A stretch of 64,000 nt of DNA from Pseudomonas sp. GD04019. Its GTDB lineage: Bacteria; Pseudomonadota; Gammaproteobacteria; Pseudomonadales; Pseudomonadaceae. The DNA lies in contig NZ_JAOEEA010000001.1 of assembly GCF_029837695.1 (NCBI RefSeq), positions 248,001-312,000 of the forward strand, read 5' to 3'. Positions 35,198-44,303 of this stretch are shown one piece after another. Under the pieces are notes generated by a model. That model did not search any database, was not told the origin of the DNA, and saw nothing but the letters and a program-made list of their open reading frames with translations. Numbering within the stretch: position 1 is the first letter of the stretch; each line of letters starts with the position of its first letter. The translations under genes and the position numbers were made by a program.

Positions 35198-35998
35198 ATG
35201 ACCGTCACCATCAAGACTCCTGCCGAAATCGAAAAGATGCGCGTGGCCGGCCGCCTGGCCGCCGAAGTGCTGGAGATGATCGGCGAACACGTCAAACCCG
35301 GGGTCACCACCGAGGAAATCGACCGCATCTGCCACGACTATATCGTCAACGTACAGAAGGCCATTCCCGCCCCGCTCAACTACGGCGCCGCACCGGGCCG
35401 CCCGGGTTTCCCCAAGTCGGTCTGCACCTCGATCAACCACGTGGTCTGCCACGGCATTCCCAACGACAAGCCGCTTAAAGATGGCGATGTGCTGAACATC
35501 GACGTCACCGTGATCAAGGACGGCTACCACGGCGACACCAGCAAGATGTTCATGGTTGGCAAGGTGCCGGAGTGGGCCCAGCGCCTGGCGCAGGTCACCC
35601 AGGAATGCATGTACAAGGGCATCCAGCTGGTCAAGCCGGGCGCGCGTCTGGGCGATATCGGCGAAGTGATCCAGAAGCACGCCGAGAAGCAGGGCTTCTC
35701 GGTGGTACGCGAATACTGCGGCCATGGTATCGGCGCCGTGTTCCACGAGGAGCCGCAGGTCCTGCACTACGGCCGCGCCGGCACCGGCATGGAGCTCAAG
35801 GAAGGCATGACCTTCACCATCGAGCCGATGATCAACCAGGGCCGCCCGGAAACCCGCCTGCTCGGCGATGGCTGGACCGCCATCACCAAGGACCGCAAGC
35901 TCTCCGCCCAGTGGGAACATACCGTGCTGGTCACCGCCGACGGCTACGAGATCCTCACCCTGCGCCAAGACGACACCCTGCCGCGCACCTCGGCCTGA
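35198..35998 (+). CDS. map: Methionine aminopeptidase, type I
   Basis: A 266-residue metalloprotease that removes N-terminal Met from nascent proteins. Metal ligands can be seen in NIDVTVIKDGYHGDTSKMF (two Asp), GHGIGAVFHEEP (His) and TFTIEPM (Glu), with a last Glu in WEHTVLV. The ATG at 35198 is chosen because the MTVTIKTPAEIEKMRVAGR start is family-typical; a start 11 codons earlier has no support. It is divergent from rpsB and is followed 31 nt later by glnD. Confidence 0.97.
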   Translation: MTVTIKTPAEIEKMRVAGRLAAEVLEMIGEHVKPGVTTEEIDRICHDYIVNVQKAIPAPLNYGAAPGRPGFPKSVCTSINHVVCHGIPNDKPLKDGDVLNIDVTVIKDGYHGDTSKMFMVGKVPEWAQRLAQVTQECMYKGIQLVKPGARLGDIGEVIQKHAEKQGFSVVREYCGHGIGAVFHEEPQVLHYGRAGTGMELKEGMTFTIEPMINQGRPETRLLGDGWTAITKDRKLSAQWEHTVLVTADGYEILTLRQDDTLPRTSA

Positions 35999-36029
35999 GC
36001 CCATACATATAGATAGAAGGTAGGCACGC

Positions 36030-38732
36030 ATGCCGCAGATGGACCCGGAGTTGTTTGATCGCGGCCAGTTCCAGGCGGAGCTGGCGCTCAAGTCCAGTCC
36101 CATCGCCGCCTTCAAGAAGGCCATCAAGCAGGCGCGCGAGGTGCTCGACGGGCGCTTCCGCGAGGGCCGCGACATTCGCCGCCTGGTCGAGGACCGCGCC
36201 TGGTTCGTCGACCAGATCCTGCAGGAGGCCTGGAAGCGCTTCGCCTGGAGCGAGGACGCCGACATCGCCCTGCTGGCCGTCGGCGGCTACGGCCGCGGCG
36301 AGTTGCACCCCAACTCCGACATCGACCTGCTGATCCTGCTCGACAGCGCCGACCACGAGGTCTTCCGCACGCCGATCGAGGGCTTCCTCACCCTGCTCTG
36401 GGACATCGGCCTGGAAGTCGGCCAGAGCGTGCGCAGCGTCGACGAGTGCGCCGAGGAGGCGCGCGCCGACCTGACGGTAGTCACCAACCTGATGGAAAGC
36501 CGCACCATCGCCGGCCCCGAGCGCCTGCGCCAGCGCATGCAGGATGTCACCAGCAGCACGCAGATGTGGCCGAGCAAGCACTTCTTCCTGGCCAAGCGCA
36601 AGGAAGCCAAGGCGCGCCACGCCAAGTACAACGACACCGAATACAACCTGGAGCCCAACGTGAAGGGCTCGCCCGGCGGCCTGCGCGATATCCAGACCAT
36701 CCTCTGGGTCGCCCGTCGCCAGTTCGGCAGCCTCAACCTGCACTCCCTGGTGCAGCAGGGCTTCCTGGTCGACAGCGAGTACAGCATGCTGGCCTCCGCC
36801 CAGGAATTCCTGTGGAAGGTGCGCTACGCCCTGCACATGCTGGCCGGCCGCGCCGAGGACCGCCTGCTGTTCGACCACCAGCGCAAGATCGCCGGCCTGC
36901 TCGGCTTCGAGGATGGCGACGGCAAGCTGGCCGTCGAGCGCTTCATGCAGAAGTACTACCGGGTGGTGATGGGCGTCGCCGAGCTGTCCGAACTGATCAA
37001 CCAGCACTTCGAGGACGTGCTGCTGCGCGAGGGTGAGCGCGGTGCGGCGCAACCGCTGAACAGCCGCTTCCAGGTGCGCGATGGCTATATCGAGGTAACC
37101 AGCCCCGGCGTGTTCAAACGCACCCCGTTCGCCATCCTCGAGGTCTTCGTGCTGATGGCCCAGCACCCCGAGATCAAGGGCGTACGCGCCGACACCATCC
37201 GCCTGCTGCGCGACAGCCGCAGCCTGATCGACGACGAATTCCGCCGCGACATCCGCAACACCAGCCTGTTCATCGAGCTGTTCAAGTCGCCCCAGGGCAT
37301 CCACCGCAACCTGCGGCGGATGAACCGCTACGGCATCCTCGGCCGCTACCTGCCGGAGTTCGGCCACATCGTCGGGCAGATGCAGCACGACCTGTTCCAC
37401 ATCTACACGGTGGACGCGCACACCCTCAACCTGATCAAGCACCTGCGCAAGCTGAAGTGGCCTGAGCTGGCGGAGAAATTCCCGCTGGCCAGCAAGGTCA
37501 TCGACAAGCTGCCCAAGCCCGAGCTGATCTACCTGGCCGGCCTCTACCACGACATCGGCAAGGGTCGCGGCGGCGACCACTCCGAGCTCGGCGCGGTGGA
37601 TGCCGAGGCCTTCTGCGCGCGCCACCAGCTGCCGCTGTGGGATAGCCGCCTGATCGTCTGGCTGGTGCAGAACCACCTGGTGATGTCGACCACCGCCCAG
37701 CGCAAGGACCTGTCCGACCCACAGGTGATCTTCGACTTCGCCCAACTGGTCGGCGACCAGACCCGCCTGGACTACCTCTACGTGCTGACCGTGGCCGATA
37801 TCAACGCCACCAACCCCAGCCTGTGGAACTCCTGGCGCGCCAGCCTGCTGCGCCAGCTGTACACCGAGACCAAGCGTGCACTGCGCCGCGGCCTGGAGAA
37901 CCCGCTGGATCGCGAGGAACAGATCCGCCAGACCCAGACCTCGGCCATCGACATCCTGGTGCGCAACGGCACCGACCAGGACGACGCCGAGCAGCTGTGG
38001 AGCCAGCTCGGCGACGACTACTTCCTGCGCCACGCCGCGGCCGACGTGGCCTGGCACACCGAGGCCATCCTCCAGCATCCGGCCGGCAACGATCCTCTGG
38101 TGCTGATCAAGGAAACCGCCCAGCGTGAGTTCGAGGGCGCCACCCAGATCTTTATCTACGCGCCGGACCAGCACGACTTCTTCGCCGTGACCGTGGCCGC
38201 CATGGACCAGCTCAACCTGAACATCCATGACGCCCGCGTCATTACCTCCACCAGCCAGTTCACCCTCGACACCTACATCGTCCTGGACGCCGACGGCGGC
38301 CGTATCGGCGACAACCCGGCGCGCATCAAGGAGATCCGCGACGGCCTGGTGGAAGCATTGAAGAACCCGGACGACTACCCGAACATCATCCAGCGCCGTG
38401 TGCCGCGCCAGCTCAAGCACTTCGCCTTCGCGCCGCAGGTCACCATCCACAACGACGCCCAGCGCCCGGTCACCGTGCTGGAGATCACCGCGCCGGACCG
38501 CCCCGGCCTGCTGGCGCGGATCGGCAAGATCTTCCTCGACTTCGACCTGTCGCTGCAGAACGCCAAGATCGCCACCCTCGGCGAACGCGTGGAGGACGTG
38601 TTCTTCATCACCGACGCCCACAACCAGCCGCTGTCCGACCCGGAGCTGTGCGCCCGCCTGCAGGACGCCATCGTCCAGCAGCTGTCGCAGGCCAACGGCG
38701 AGACCCTCAACCTCGGCTCGATCAGTATCTGA
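36030..38732 (+). CDS. glnD: Bifunctional [protein-PII] uridylyltransferase/uridylyl-removing enzyme GlnD
   Basis: A 900-residue nitrogen sensor that uridylylates PII when glutamine is low and removes UMP when it is high. The nucleotidyltransferase site is [16 protein letters not shown] at 85-100, with Asp97 and Asp99. The HD hydrolase domain has [14 protein letters not shown] near 506. Two C-terminal ACT domains, starting near 705 ([13 protein letters not shown]) and 815 ([15 protein letters not shown]), bind glutamine. All four modules are intact and the length is standard. It follows map, as in other gammaproteobacteria. Confidence 0.98.
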   Translation: MPQMDPELFDRGQFQAELALKSSPIAAFKKAIKQAREVLDGRFREGRDIRRLVEDRAWFVDQILQEAWKRFAWSEDADIALLAVGGYGRGELHPNSDIDLLILLDSADHEVFRTPIEGFLTLLWDIGLEVGQSVRSVDECAEEARADLTVVTNLMESRTIAGPERLRQRMQDVTSSTQMWPSKHFFLAKRKEAKARHAKYNDTEYNLEPNVKGSPGGLRDIQTILWVARRQFGSLNLHSLVQQGFLVDSEYSMLASAQEFLWKVRYALHMLAGRAEDRLLFDHQRKIAGLLGFEDGDGKLAVERFMQKYYRVVMGVAELSELINQHFEDVLLREGERGAAQPLNSRFQVRDGYIEVTSPGVFKRTPFAILEVFVLMAQHPEIKGVRADTIRLLRDSRSLIDDEFRRDIRNTSLFIELFKSPQGIHRNLRRMNRYGILGRYLPEFGHIVGQMQHDLFHIYTVDAHTLNLIKHLRKLKWPELAEKFPLASKVIDKLPKPELIYLAGLYHDIGKGRGGDHSELGAVDAEAFCARHQLPLWDSRLIVWLVQNHLVMSTTAQRKDLSDPQVIFDFAQLVGDQTRLDYLYVLTVADINATNPSLWNSWRASLLRQLYTETKRALRRGLENPLDREEQIRQTQTSAIDILVRNGTDQDDAEQLWSQLGDDYFLRHAAADVAWHTEAILQHPAGNDPLVLIKETAQREFEGATQIFIYAPDQHDFFAVTVAAMDQLNLNIHDARVITSTSQFTLDTYIVLDADGGRIGDNPARIKEIRDGLVEALKNPDDYPNIIQRRVPRQLKHFAFAPQVTIHNDAQRPVTVLEITAPDRPGLLARIGKIFLDFDLSLQNAKIATLGERVEDVFFITDAHNQPLSDPELCARLQDAIVQQLSQANGETLNLGSISI

Positions 38733-38780
38733 ACCGGGCCACGGCACAGCCGGTGGCCCGCCCCGCAAGAAAGAGACGCC

Positions 38781-39974
38781 ATGAACCACGCCCTGACCCA
38801 GCTGCAGCCCTACCCCTTCGAGAAGCTGCGCGCCCTGCTCGCCGGCGCCACTCCGCCAGCAGACAAGCGCCCGATCGCCCTGTCCATCGGCGAGCCCAAG
38901 CACAAGTCGCCGGACTTCGTGGCCAAGGCCCTGGCGGACAATCTCGACCAGCTGGCCATCTACCCGACCACCCTGGGCATCCCGGCCCTGCGTGAGGCCA
39001 TCGCCGCCTGGTGCGAGCGCCGCTTCGGCGTGCCGACCGGCTGGCTGGACGCCGCTCGCCACGTGCTGCCGGTCAACGGTACCCGCGAGGCGCTGTTCGC
39101 CTTTACCCAGACCGTGGTGCAGCGCGATGTCGGTGGCCTGGTGGTCAGCCCCAACCCGTTCTACCAGATCTACGAAGGCGCGGCCCTGCTGGCCGGCGCC
39201 GAGCCGCATTACCTGCCCTGCCTGGCAGATAACGGCTTCAACCCGGACTTCGACGCCGTGTCGGTAGAGGTCTGGCAGCGCTGCCAGATCCTCTTCCTCT
39301 GCTCGCCGGGCAACCCCACCGGCGCGCTGGTGCCGATGGAGCAGTTGAAGAAGCTGATCGCCCTGGCCGACGAGCACGACTTCGTGATCGCCGCCGACGA
39401 GTGCTACAGCGAGCTGTACTTCGATGAAGAGAATCCGCCGCCCGGCCTGCTGACCGCCTGCGCCGAGCTGGGCCGCAGCGACTTCAAGCGCTGCGTGGTG
39501 TTCCACAGCCTGTCCAAGCGCTCCAACCTGCCGGGCCTGCGCTCCGGCTTCGTCGCCGGCGACGCCGATATCCTCAAGGCCTTCCTGCTGTATCGCACCT
39601 ACCACGGCTGTGCCATGCCGATTCAGACCCAGCTGGCCAGCGTCGCCGCCTGGCAGGACGAGACCCATGTGCGCGCCAACCGCGACCAGTACCGCGCCAA
39701 GTACGACGCGGTGCTGGAGATCCTGCAGCCGGTGCTGGACGTACAGCGCCCGGACGGCAGCTTCTACCTGTGGGCCAAGACCCCAGGCGACGACACCACC
39801 TTCACCCGCGAGCTGTTCGCCCAGGAGCACGTCACCGTGGTGCCCGGCTCGTACCTGTCGCGCGAAGTGAATGGCGACAACCCGGGCGCCGGCCGCGTGC
39901 GCCTGGCCCTGGTCGCGCCATTGGCCGAATGCATCGAAGCGGCCGAACGCATTCGCCGCTTCGTGCAGGGCTGA
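38781..39974 (+). CDS. dapC: Succinyldiaminopimelate aminotransferase DapC
   Basis: A 397-residue fold-type I PLP aminotransferase converting N-succinyl-2-amino-6-ketopimelate to N-succinyl-LL-diaminopimelate. PLP-binding Lys246 is in HSLSKRSNLPGLRSGF. The SPGNPTGALV and AADECYSELYF segments carry the PLP-contacting Asn and Asp/Tyr. In Pseudomonas dapC lies between glnD and dapD, as here, which supports the dap assignment over a generic aminotransferase. DapD makes its precursor and DapE (51534-52685) acts next. Confidence 0.95.
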   Translation: MNHALTQLQPYPFEKLRALLAGATPPADKRPIALSIGEPKHKSPDFVAKALADNLDQLAIYPTTLGIPALREAIAAWCERRFGVPTGWLDAARHVLPVNGTREALFAFTQTVVQRDVGGLVVSPNPFYQIYEGAALLAGAEPHYLPCLADNGFNPDFDAVSVEVWQRCQILFLCSPGNPTGALVPMEQLKKLIALADEHDFVIAADECYSELYFDEENPPPGLLTACAELGRSDFKRCVVFHSLSKRSNLPGLRSGFVAGDADILKAFLLYRTYHGCAMPIQTQLASVAAWQDETHVRANRDQYRAKYDAVLEILQPVLDVQRPDGSFYLWAKTPGDDTTFTRELFAQEHVTVVPGSYLSREVNGDNPGAGRVRLALVAPLAECIEAAERIRRFVQG

Positions 39975-40002
39975 TGGCCGGAAAAAAGAAGCCCGGCACG
40001 AG

Positions 40003-40041
40003 GGCCGGGCAGTAGGAGCGTCACGCTCACCCTGCCCGGCC
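40003..40041. terminator. Long hairpin after dapC
   Basis: GGCCGGGCAG (40003-40012) is perfectly complementary to CTGCCCGGCC (40032-40041). Inside it, GAGCG and CGCTC pair again. There is no T-run, so it may be a processing site or a weak terminator between dapC and the ArsC-like gene. The rest of the 196-nt gap shows only a possible -10, CATAAT at 40106-40111. Confidence 0.55.
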
Positions 40042-40170
40042 ACGAGTGAAAGGATCGTGAAACGATCATCCGGCAGCATGCCGGGCTGTCGCTCGTCCGA
40101 CATGGCATAATCGCCACCCCGATTTACACGATGCAAGCGCAGTGGGCCGACAGCCCCGCGAGGAACTCCA

Positions 40171-40518
40171 ATGTCCTACACCCTCTACGGCATCAAGGCC
40201 TGTGACACCATGAAGAAGGCCCGCACCTGGCTCGACGAGCAGGGCGTGAGCTATGCCTTCCACGACTACAAGACTGCCGCCATCGACCGCGCCAACCTGC
40301 AGAAATGGTGCGCCGAACATGGCTGGGAAACCGTGCTGAACCGTGCCGGCACCACCTTCCGCAAGCTGGACGAGGCGCAGAAGGCCAACCTGAACCAGGA
40401 CAAGGCCATCGAACTGATGCTGGCCCAGCCATCGATGATCAAGCGCCCGGTACTGGACCTGGGCGACAAGACCCTGGTCGGTTTCAAGCCGGATATCTAC
40501 GCCGCAGCACTCAAGTGA
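40171..40518 (+). CDS. ArsC/Spx-family reductase-like protein (YffB type)
   Basis: A 115-residue thioredoxin-fold protein of the ArsC family, YffB/Spx branch. It starts YTLYGIKACDTMKKARTWL, with the single N-terminal Cys11 in a C-D-T context, and has the family RPVLDLGDKTLVGF segment near 90. True arsenate reductases have Cys plus three Arg; here the KRPVL arginine is present, but the arsenate-binding set is incomplete, so a glutathione-linked or unknown function is more likely. It sits between dapC and dapD, as I recall for other pseudomonads. Ribosome site AGGA at about 40160. Confidence 0.88.
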   Translation: MSYTLYGIKACDTMKKARTWLDEQGVSYAFHDYKTAAIDRANLQKWCAEHGWETVLNRAGTTFRKLDEAQKANLNQDKAIELMLAQPSMIKRPVLDLGDKTLVGFKPDIYAAALK

Positions 40519-40569
40519 ACGGGCGCGCCGCCTGATCTCCACCCTATTTCGAGTTACGAGGAACACACC

Positions 40570-41604
40570 ATGTCGCAATCCCTGTTCAGCCTGGCCTTCG
40601 GCGTCGGCACCCAGAACCGCCAGGGCACCTGGCTGGAAGTCTTCTACGCCCAGCCGCTGCTGAACCCGGCCGCCGAGCTGGTCGCCATCGTTGCCGAGAA
40701 GCTGGGCTACAGCGGCGGCAACCAAGCCATCGCCATCACCACCAACCAGGCTGGCGAACTGGCCAACGCGCTCAAGGCCATCGATGCCACCCAGGCCGCC
40801 CTGCTCACCCGCCTGGCCGAGAGCCAGCGCCCGCTGGTAGTCACCCTGCTGGCCGAAGACGCCGCGCTGACCTCCACCCCCGAGGCCTACCTCAAGCTGC
40901 ACCTGCTGTCGCACCGCCTGGCCAAACCGCATGGTCTGAACCTGACCGGCATCTTCCCACTGCTGCCGAACGTGGCCTGGACCAGCCAGGGCGCCGTCGA
41001 CCTCGGCGAAGTGGCCGAGCGCCAACTGGAAGCCCGCCTGAAGGGCGAACTGCTGGAAGTCTTCTCGGTGGACAAATTCCCCAAGATGACCGACTACGTG
41101 GTGCCGGCCGGTGTGCGTATCGCCGACAGCGCTCGCGTGCGCCTGGGCGCCTACATCGGTGAAGGCACCACCGTGATGCACGAAGGCTTCGTCAACTTCA
41201 ACGCCGGCACCGCCGGCCCGGGCATGATCGAAGGCCGTGTCTCCGCCGGCGTATTCGTCGGCAAAGGCTCCGACCTGGGCGGCGGCTGCTCGACCATGGG
41301 CACCCTGTCCGGCGGCGGCAACATCGTTATCAGCGTCGGCGAAGGCTGCCTAATCGGCGCCAACGCCGGCATCGGCATCCCGCTGGGCGACCGCAATACG
41401 GTCGAGTCGGGCCTGTATATCACCGCCGGCACCAAGGTGGCCCTGCTCGACGAGCAGAACAACCTGGTCAAGGTACTCAAGGCCCGTGACCTGGCCGGCC
41501 AGCCGGACCTGCTGTTCCGCCGCAACTCGCAGAGCGGTGCGGTGGAGTGCAAGACCAACAAGACCGCGATCGAGCTCAACGAAGCGCTGCACGCCCACAA
41601 CTGA
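40570..41604 (+). CDS. dapD: 2,3,4,5-tetrahydropyridine-2,6-dicarboxylate N-succinyltransferase DapD
   Basis: A 344-residue trimeric acyltransferase that succinylates tetrahydrodipicolinate in the lysine/diaminopimelate pathway. The N-terminal domain (about 1-165) is followed by a left-handed beta-helix with hexapeptide repeats from VRIADSARVRLGAYIGEGTTV to about 300, including the GMIEGRVSAGVFVGKGSDLG and SGGGNIVISVGEGC segments. The length of about 344 is the long, Pseudomonas/actinobacterial type rather than the 274-residue E. coli type. A dispersed repeat begins at the stop codon. Confidence 0.97.
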   Translation: MSQSLFSLAFGVGTQNRQGTWLEVFYAQPLLNPAAELVAIVAEKLGYSGGNQAIAITTNQAGELANALKAIDATQAALLTRLAESQRPLVVTLLAEDAALTSTPEAYLKLHLLSHRLAKPHGLNLTGIFPLLPNVAWTSQGAVDLGEVAERQLEARLKGELLEVFSVDKFPKMTDYVVPAGVRIADSARVRLGAYIGEGTTVMHEGFVNFNAGTAGPGMIEGRVSAGVFVGKGSDLGGGCSTMGTLSGGGNIVISVGEGCLIGANAGIGIPLGDRNTVESGLYITAGTKVALLDEQNNLVKVLKARDLAGQPDLLFRRNSQSGAVECKTNKTAIELNEALHAHN

Positions 41605-41760
41605 AAATCGGAGCTGAAGCGTCGCGAGCGACGGCCAGGCAAGGCGAAATCAGGCGAGGGCGCGCAATTTACTGAGTGTAAATGAGCAGCCCGACCGGGC
41701 TGGCGATCCAGCCTGATTTCAACGCCGCATGGCCTAGCGCAGCAGCTTCAGACCGATTTT
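41604..41760. repeat. Dispersed inverted-repeat element, copy 2 (MITE-like)
   Basis: A 157-bp element with outer arms AAAATCGG / CCGATTTT, enclosing a core at 41614-41751 that starts CTGAAGC and ends GCTTCAG. It shares GTCGCGAGCGACGG, CAGGC, AGGCGAAAT, a TTTAC...GTAAATGAGCA centre, GATTTCAACGC and AGCGCAGCAG with the copy at 10381-10504. It starts on the last base of the dapD stop codon and fills most of the dapD-csdA gap. Confidence 0.8.
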
Positions 41761-41843
41761 CGGCCGTGTGATGGTGAACAGGCCGGGCTAATGCCCGGCC
41801 TGTCTATTTATACTCAGCACATCTCCCAGCAGTGCCGCAGCCC

Positions 41844-43049
41844 ATGTCCCTCACCTCCCCCTGGCGCGCCGACTTCCCCGGCATCCTGGCCCTCGACGCC
41901 GAAGGCCAGACCTACCTGGACAGCGCCGCCACCGCGCAAAAGCCCCAGGCCATGCTGGACAGCCTGCTCGGCTATCTGGCCAGCGGCGCCGCCAACGTGC
42001 ACCGCGCCCAGCACCTGCCCGGCGAGCGCGCCACCCGCGCCTTCGAAGCGACCCGGGACAAAGCCGCGGCCTGGCTGAACGCCGCCAGCCGCGAGGAGAT
42101 CGTCTTCACCCGTGGCACCACCGAATCCTTGAATTTGCTGGCCTACGGCCTGGAGCACCTGTTCCAGCCAGGCGAGCAGATAGTCGTCAGCGCCCTCGAA
42201 CACCACGCCAACCTGCTGCCCTGGCAACAGCTGGCGCTGCGCCGCGCCCTGGAACTGGTGATCCTGCCGCTGGACGCCAGTGGCAGCATCGACCTGCAGC
42301 AGGCGGCCACGCTGATCGGCCCACGCACCCGCCTGCTGGCGGTGTCGCAGCTGTCCAATGTACTCGGTCGCTGGCAGCCAGTGCATGAATTGATCGCCCT
42401 GGCCCACGCCCAAGGCGCGCTGACGGTGATCGACGGCGCCCAGGGCGCGGTCCACGGCCGCCACGATATCCAGATGCTGGGCTGCGACTTCTACGTCTGC
42501 TCCAGTCACAAGCTCTATGGCCCGGAGGGTGTCGGCCTGCTATACGGCCGCAGTACGGCACTGGAGCAGCTGCGCCACTGGCAGTTCGGCGGCGAGATGG
42601 TGCTGCAAGCCGACTACCGGGAATCCCGCTTCCGCCCTGCCCCGCTGGGTTTCGAGGCCGGTACGCCACTCATCTCCGGCGTCATCGCCCTGGGTGCGAC
42701 ACTGGATTATCTGGCCGGCCTGGACGCCGCCGCCGTGGCCGGCCATGAGGCCGCGCTGCACGCCAAGCTGCTCGCCGGCCTGGCCGTGCGCGACGGCGTG
42801 CGCCTGCTCGGCGAGCCACAACTGACCCTGGCCAGCTTCACCGTGGACGGCGTACACAGCGCCGACCTGGCCCACCTGCTCACCGATCAGGGCATCGCCG
42901 TGCGCACCGGTCACCACTGCGCCATGCCGCTGCTCAAGCAGCTGGGCCTGCCCGGCGCGATCCGCGTCTCCCTCGGCCTGTACAACGACGGCGCCGACCT
43001 GGAGCGTTTCTTCGCCGCTCTGGACAAGGCCCTGGAGCTGCTGCGATGA
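41844..43049 (+). CDS. csdA: Cysteine desulfurase CsdA (SufS type)
   Basis: A 401-residue group-II cysteine desulfurase that takes sulfur from cysteine as persulfide. PLP-Lys223 is in SSHKLYGPEGVG. The active-site Cys359 lies in TGHHCAMPLL on the short loop typical of SufS/CsdA. The start at 41844 (MSLTSPWRADFP) fits the family length; a GTG four codons earlier is less likely. It overlaps csdE by 4 nt, so both proteins are made together. The partner TcdA is further downstream on the other strand. Confidence 0.95.
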   Translation: MSLTSPWRADFPGILALDAEGQTYLDSAATAQKPQAMLDSLLGYLASGAANVHRAQHLPGERATRAFEATRDKAAAWLNAASREEIVFTRGTTESLNLLAYGLEHLFQPGEQIVVSALEHHANLLPWQQLALRRALELVILPLDASGSIDLQQAATLIGPRTRLLAVSQLSNVLGRWQPVHELIALAHAQGALTVIDGAQGAVHGRHDIQMLGCDFYVCSSHKLYGPEGVGLLYGRSTALEQLRHWQFGGEMVLQADYRESRFRPAPLGFEAGTPLISGVIALGATLDYLAGLDAAAVAGHEAALHAKLLAGLAVRDGVRLLGEPQLTLASFTVDGVHSADLAHLLTDQGIAVRTGHHCAMPLLKQLGLPGAIRVSLGLYNDGADLERFFAALDKALELLR

Positions 43050-43453
43050 GCCTGCCGGCCGCCGCCCAGGAAGCGCTGGACGCCTTCGCCGCCTGCCCCG
43101 GCTGGGAACAGCGCGCACGCCTGCTGATGCAATGGGGTGAACGTCTGCAGCCATTGAGTGAGGGCGAACGCAGCGAGGCCAACCGGGTCAGCGGCTGCGA
43201 AAGCCAGGTCTGGCTGGTCGGCGCGCGCCACGGCGGTGCCTGGCAGTTCCGCGCCGCCAGCGACGCGCGCCTGATTCGCGGCCTGCTCGCCGTGCTGCTG
43301 GCCAGGATCGATGGCTTGGATGGCGCCGAACTGCAACAGCTAGATCTGCCCGACTGGTTCAACCAGCTGGGCCTGGCCCGCCAGCTCTCCCCCTCGCGCA
43401 GCAACGGCCTGAACGCAGTGTTGCAGCGCATGCGCGAGCTGGCAGCGGGCTGA
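43046..43453 (+). CDS. csdE: Sulfur acceptor CsdE (SufE family)
   Basis: A 135-residue SufE-like protein that accepts the persulfide sulfur from CsdA. The active Cys51 lies in RVSGCESQVWL. The C-terminal part has the family's HGG-like GARHGGAWQFRAASDARLIRG segment and the LGLARQLSPSRSNGL motif. In E. coli CsdE passes sulfur to CsdL/TcdA, which is encoded at 46485-47294 here. The gene overlaps csdA by 4 nt and ends directly against the convergent XRE regulator. Confidence 0.95.
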   Translation: MSLPAAAQEALDAFAACPGWEQRARLLMQWGERLQPLSEGERSEANRVSGCESQVWLVGARHGGAWQFRAASDARLIRGLLAVLLARIDGLDGAELQQLDLPDWFNQLGLARQLSPSRSNGLNAVLQRMRELAAG

Positions 43454-44185
43454 TCAGCGACGCATCGCCTCGAACAGGGCGAACTCCCAGCGCCGCATCG
43501 CCAGCACCAGGGTGTAACCCTCGCGCTCGGTCTCGGCCAGCTTCTGGTCGGCCAGGTGCTGCTGGGCGAATTCCTGCGCCACTCGCTGCAGGCGCTCGAC
43601 GAAGGACGGCGCCAGCGCCCGGCTGATGCGCCCATGCACCAGCAGCAGGCCCTCGTCGCTGCCGGCGAAGTCCCCGGCGTAGTAATCCTGCAGCGCCTGC
43701 TTGCGGAAGTAGCGCATCACCGGCCCGTCCGGCTGCCAGCGGAAGGTCTTGGCCAGTTTCAGGCGGTAGCGGTTGAGCGGCTTCAGCTCGATCACCCCGA
43801 GCCGGTCCAGGCGGATCAGCGCGCGCACCGCCTCGGCATCGCTCAGCCGGTAGGCCGCCACCATCTGCTCGAAGGTCCACTGGCTGAGCACGCAAATGGC
43901 CACCAGCAGCAGCTTCTCGTCGCCCACCACGGCCTGCTCCTGCTCCAGGCTCAGGGTAGCGAGCAGCGGCTGGGCATCCGCCACCTGGCGGGCCAGGTCG
44001 GCGAACTCCAGCTGCAGCACCCGGCAGATCGCGTCCACCCGCGACAGCGGCATATCCGCCTTGGCCAGCATGCGCTTGACGTTGGACTCGGACATGTCCA
44101 GCTCGCGCGCCAGGTCGGCGTAGGTGAGCTGCTGCGCCTTCAGCTCGCGCTTGATGATGTCGATCAGATCCGTGGTTGCGCCCAT
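43454..44185 (-). CDS. XRE-family transcriptional regulator
   Basis: A 243-residue regulator. The N-terminal helix-turn-helix at about 19-62 (LTYADLARELDMSESNVKRMLAKADMPLS and on) is of Cro/C1 type. The C-terminal 170 residues form a helical region with a second, winged-helix-like stretch (TFEQMVAAYRLSDAEAVRALIRLDRLGVIELK). No effector domain is recognised. Its stop codon abuts the csdE stop, and it is divergent from the CREST-type membrane gene across about 118 nt, so it may control that gene or itself. The target is unknown. Confidence 0.85.
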   Translation of the reverse strand: MGATTDLIDIIKRELKAQQLTYADLARELDMSESNVKRMLAKADMPLSRVDAICRVLQLEFADLARQVADAQPLLATLSLEQEQAVVGDEKLLLVAICVLSQWTFEQMVAAYRLSDAEAVRALIRLDRLGVIELKPLNRYRLKLAKTFRWQPDGPVMRYFRKQALQDYYAGDFAGSDEGLLLVHGRISRALAPSFVERLQRVAQEFAQQHLADQKLAETEREGYTLVLAMRRWEFALFEAMRR

Positions 44186-44303
44186 AAGTATCGCCCTGAT
44201 GAACCAGATAGGCAGTTATACGCTACCGAGCACATCAGGAAGAGACTTTCAGTGCGAAGAAAACCAGACTGCCGCCCACAGCAACGACCTGAAGGAGCAG
44301 GCC

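Noticed and set aside
35955..40136. A minus-strand open frame of about 1390 codons across glnD, dapC and the end of map
   Set aside because: It runs antisense through two well-supported genes and intergenic DNA. Its composition is that of a codon-bias shadow.
40171..40518. Arsenate reductase ArsC for arsenic resistance
   Set aside because: It belongs to the shorter YffB-like branch, lacks the full arsenate-binding set and has no ars genes nearby.
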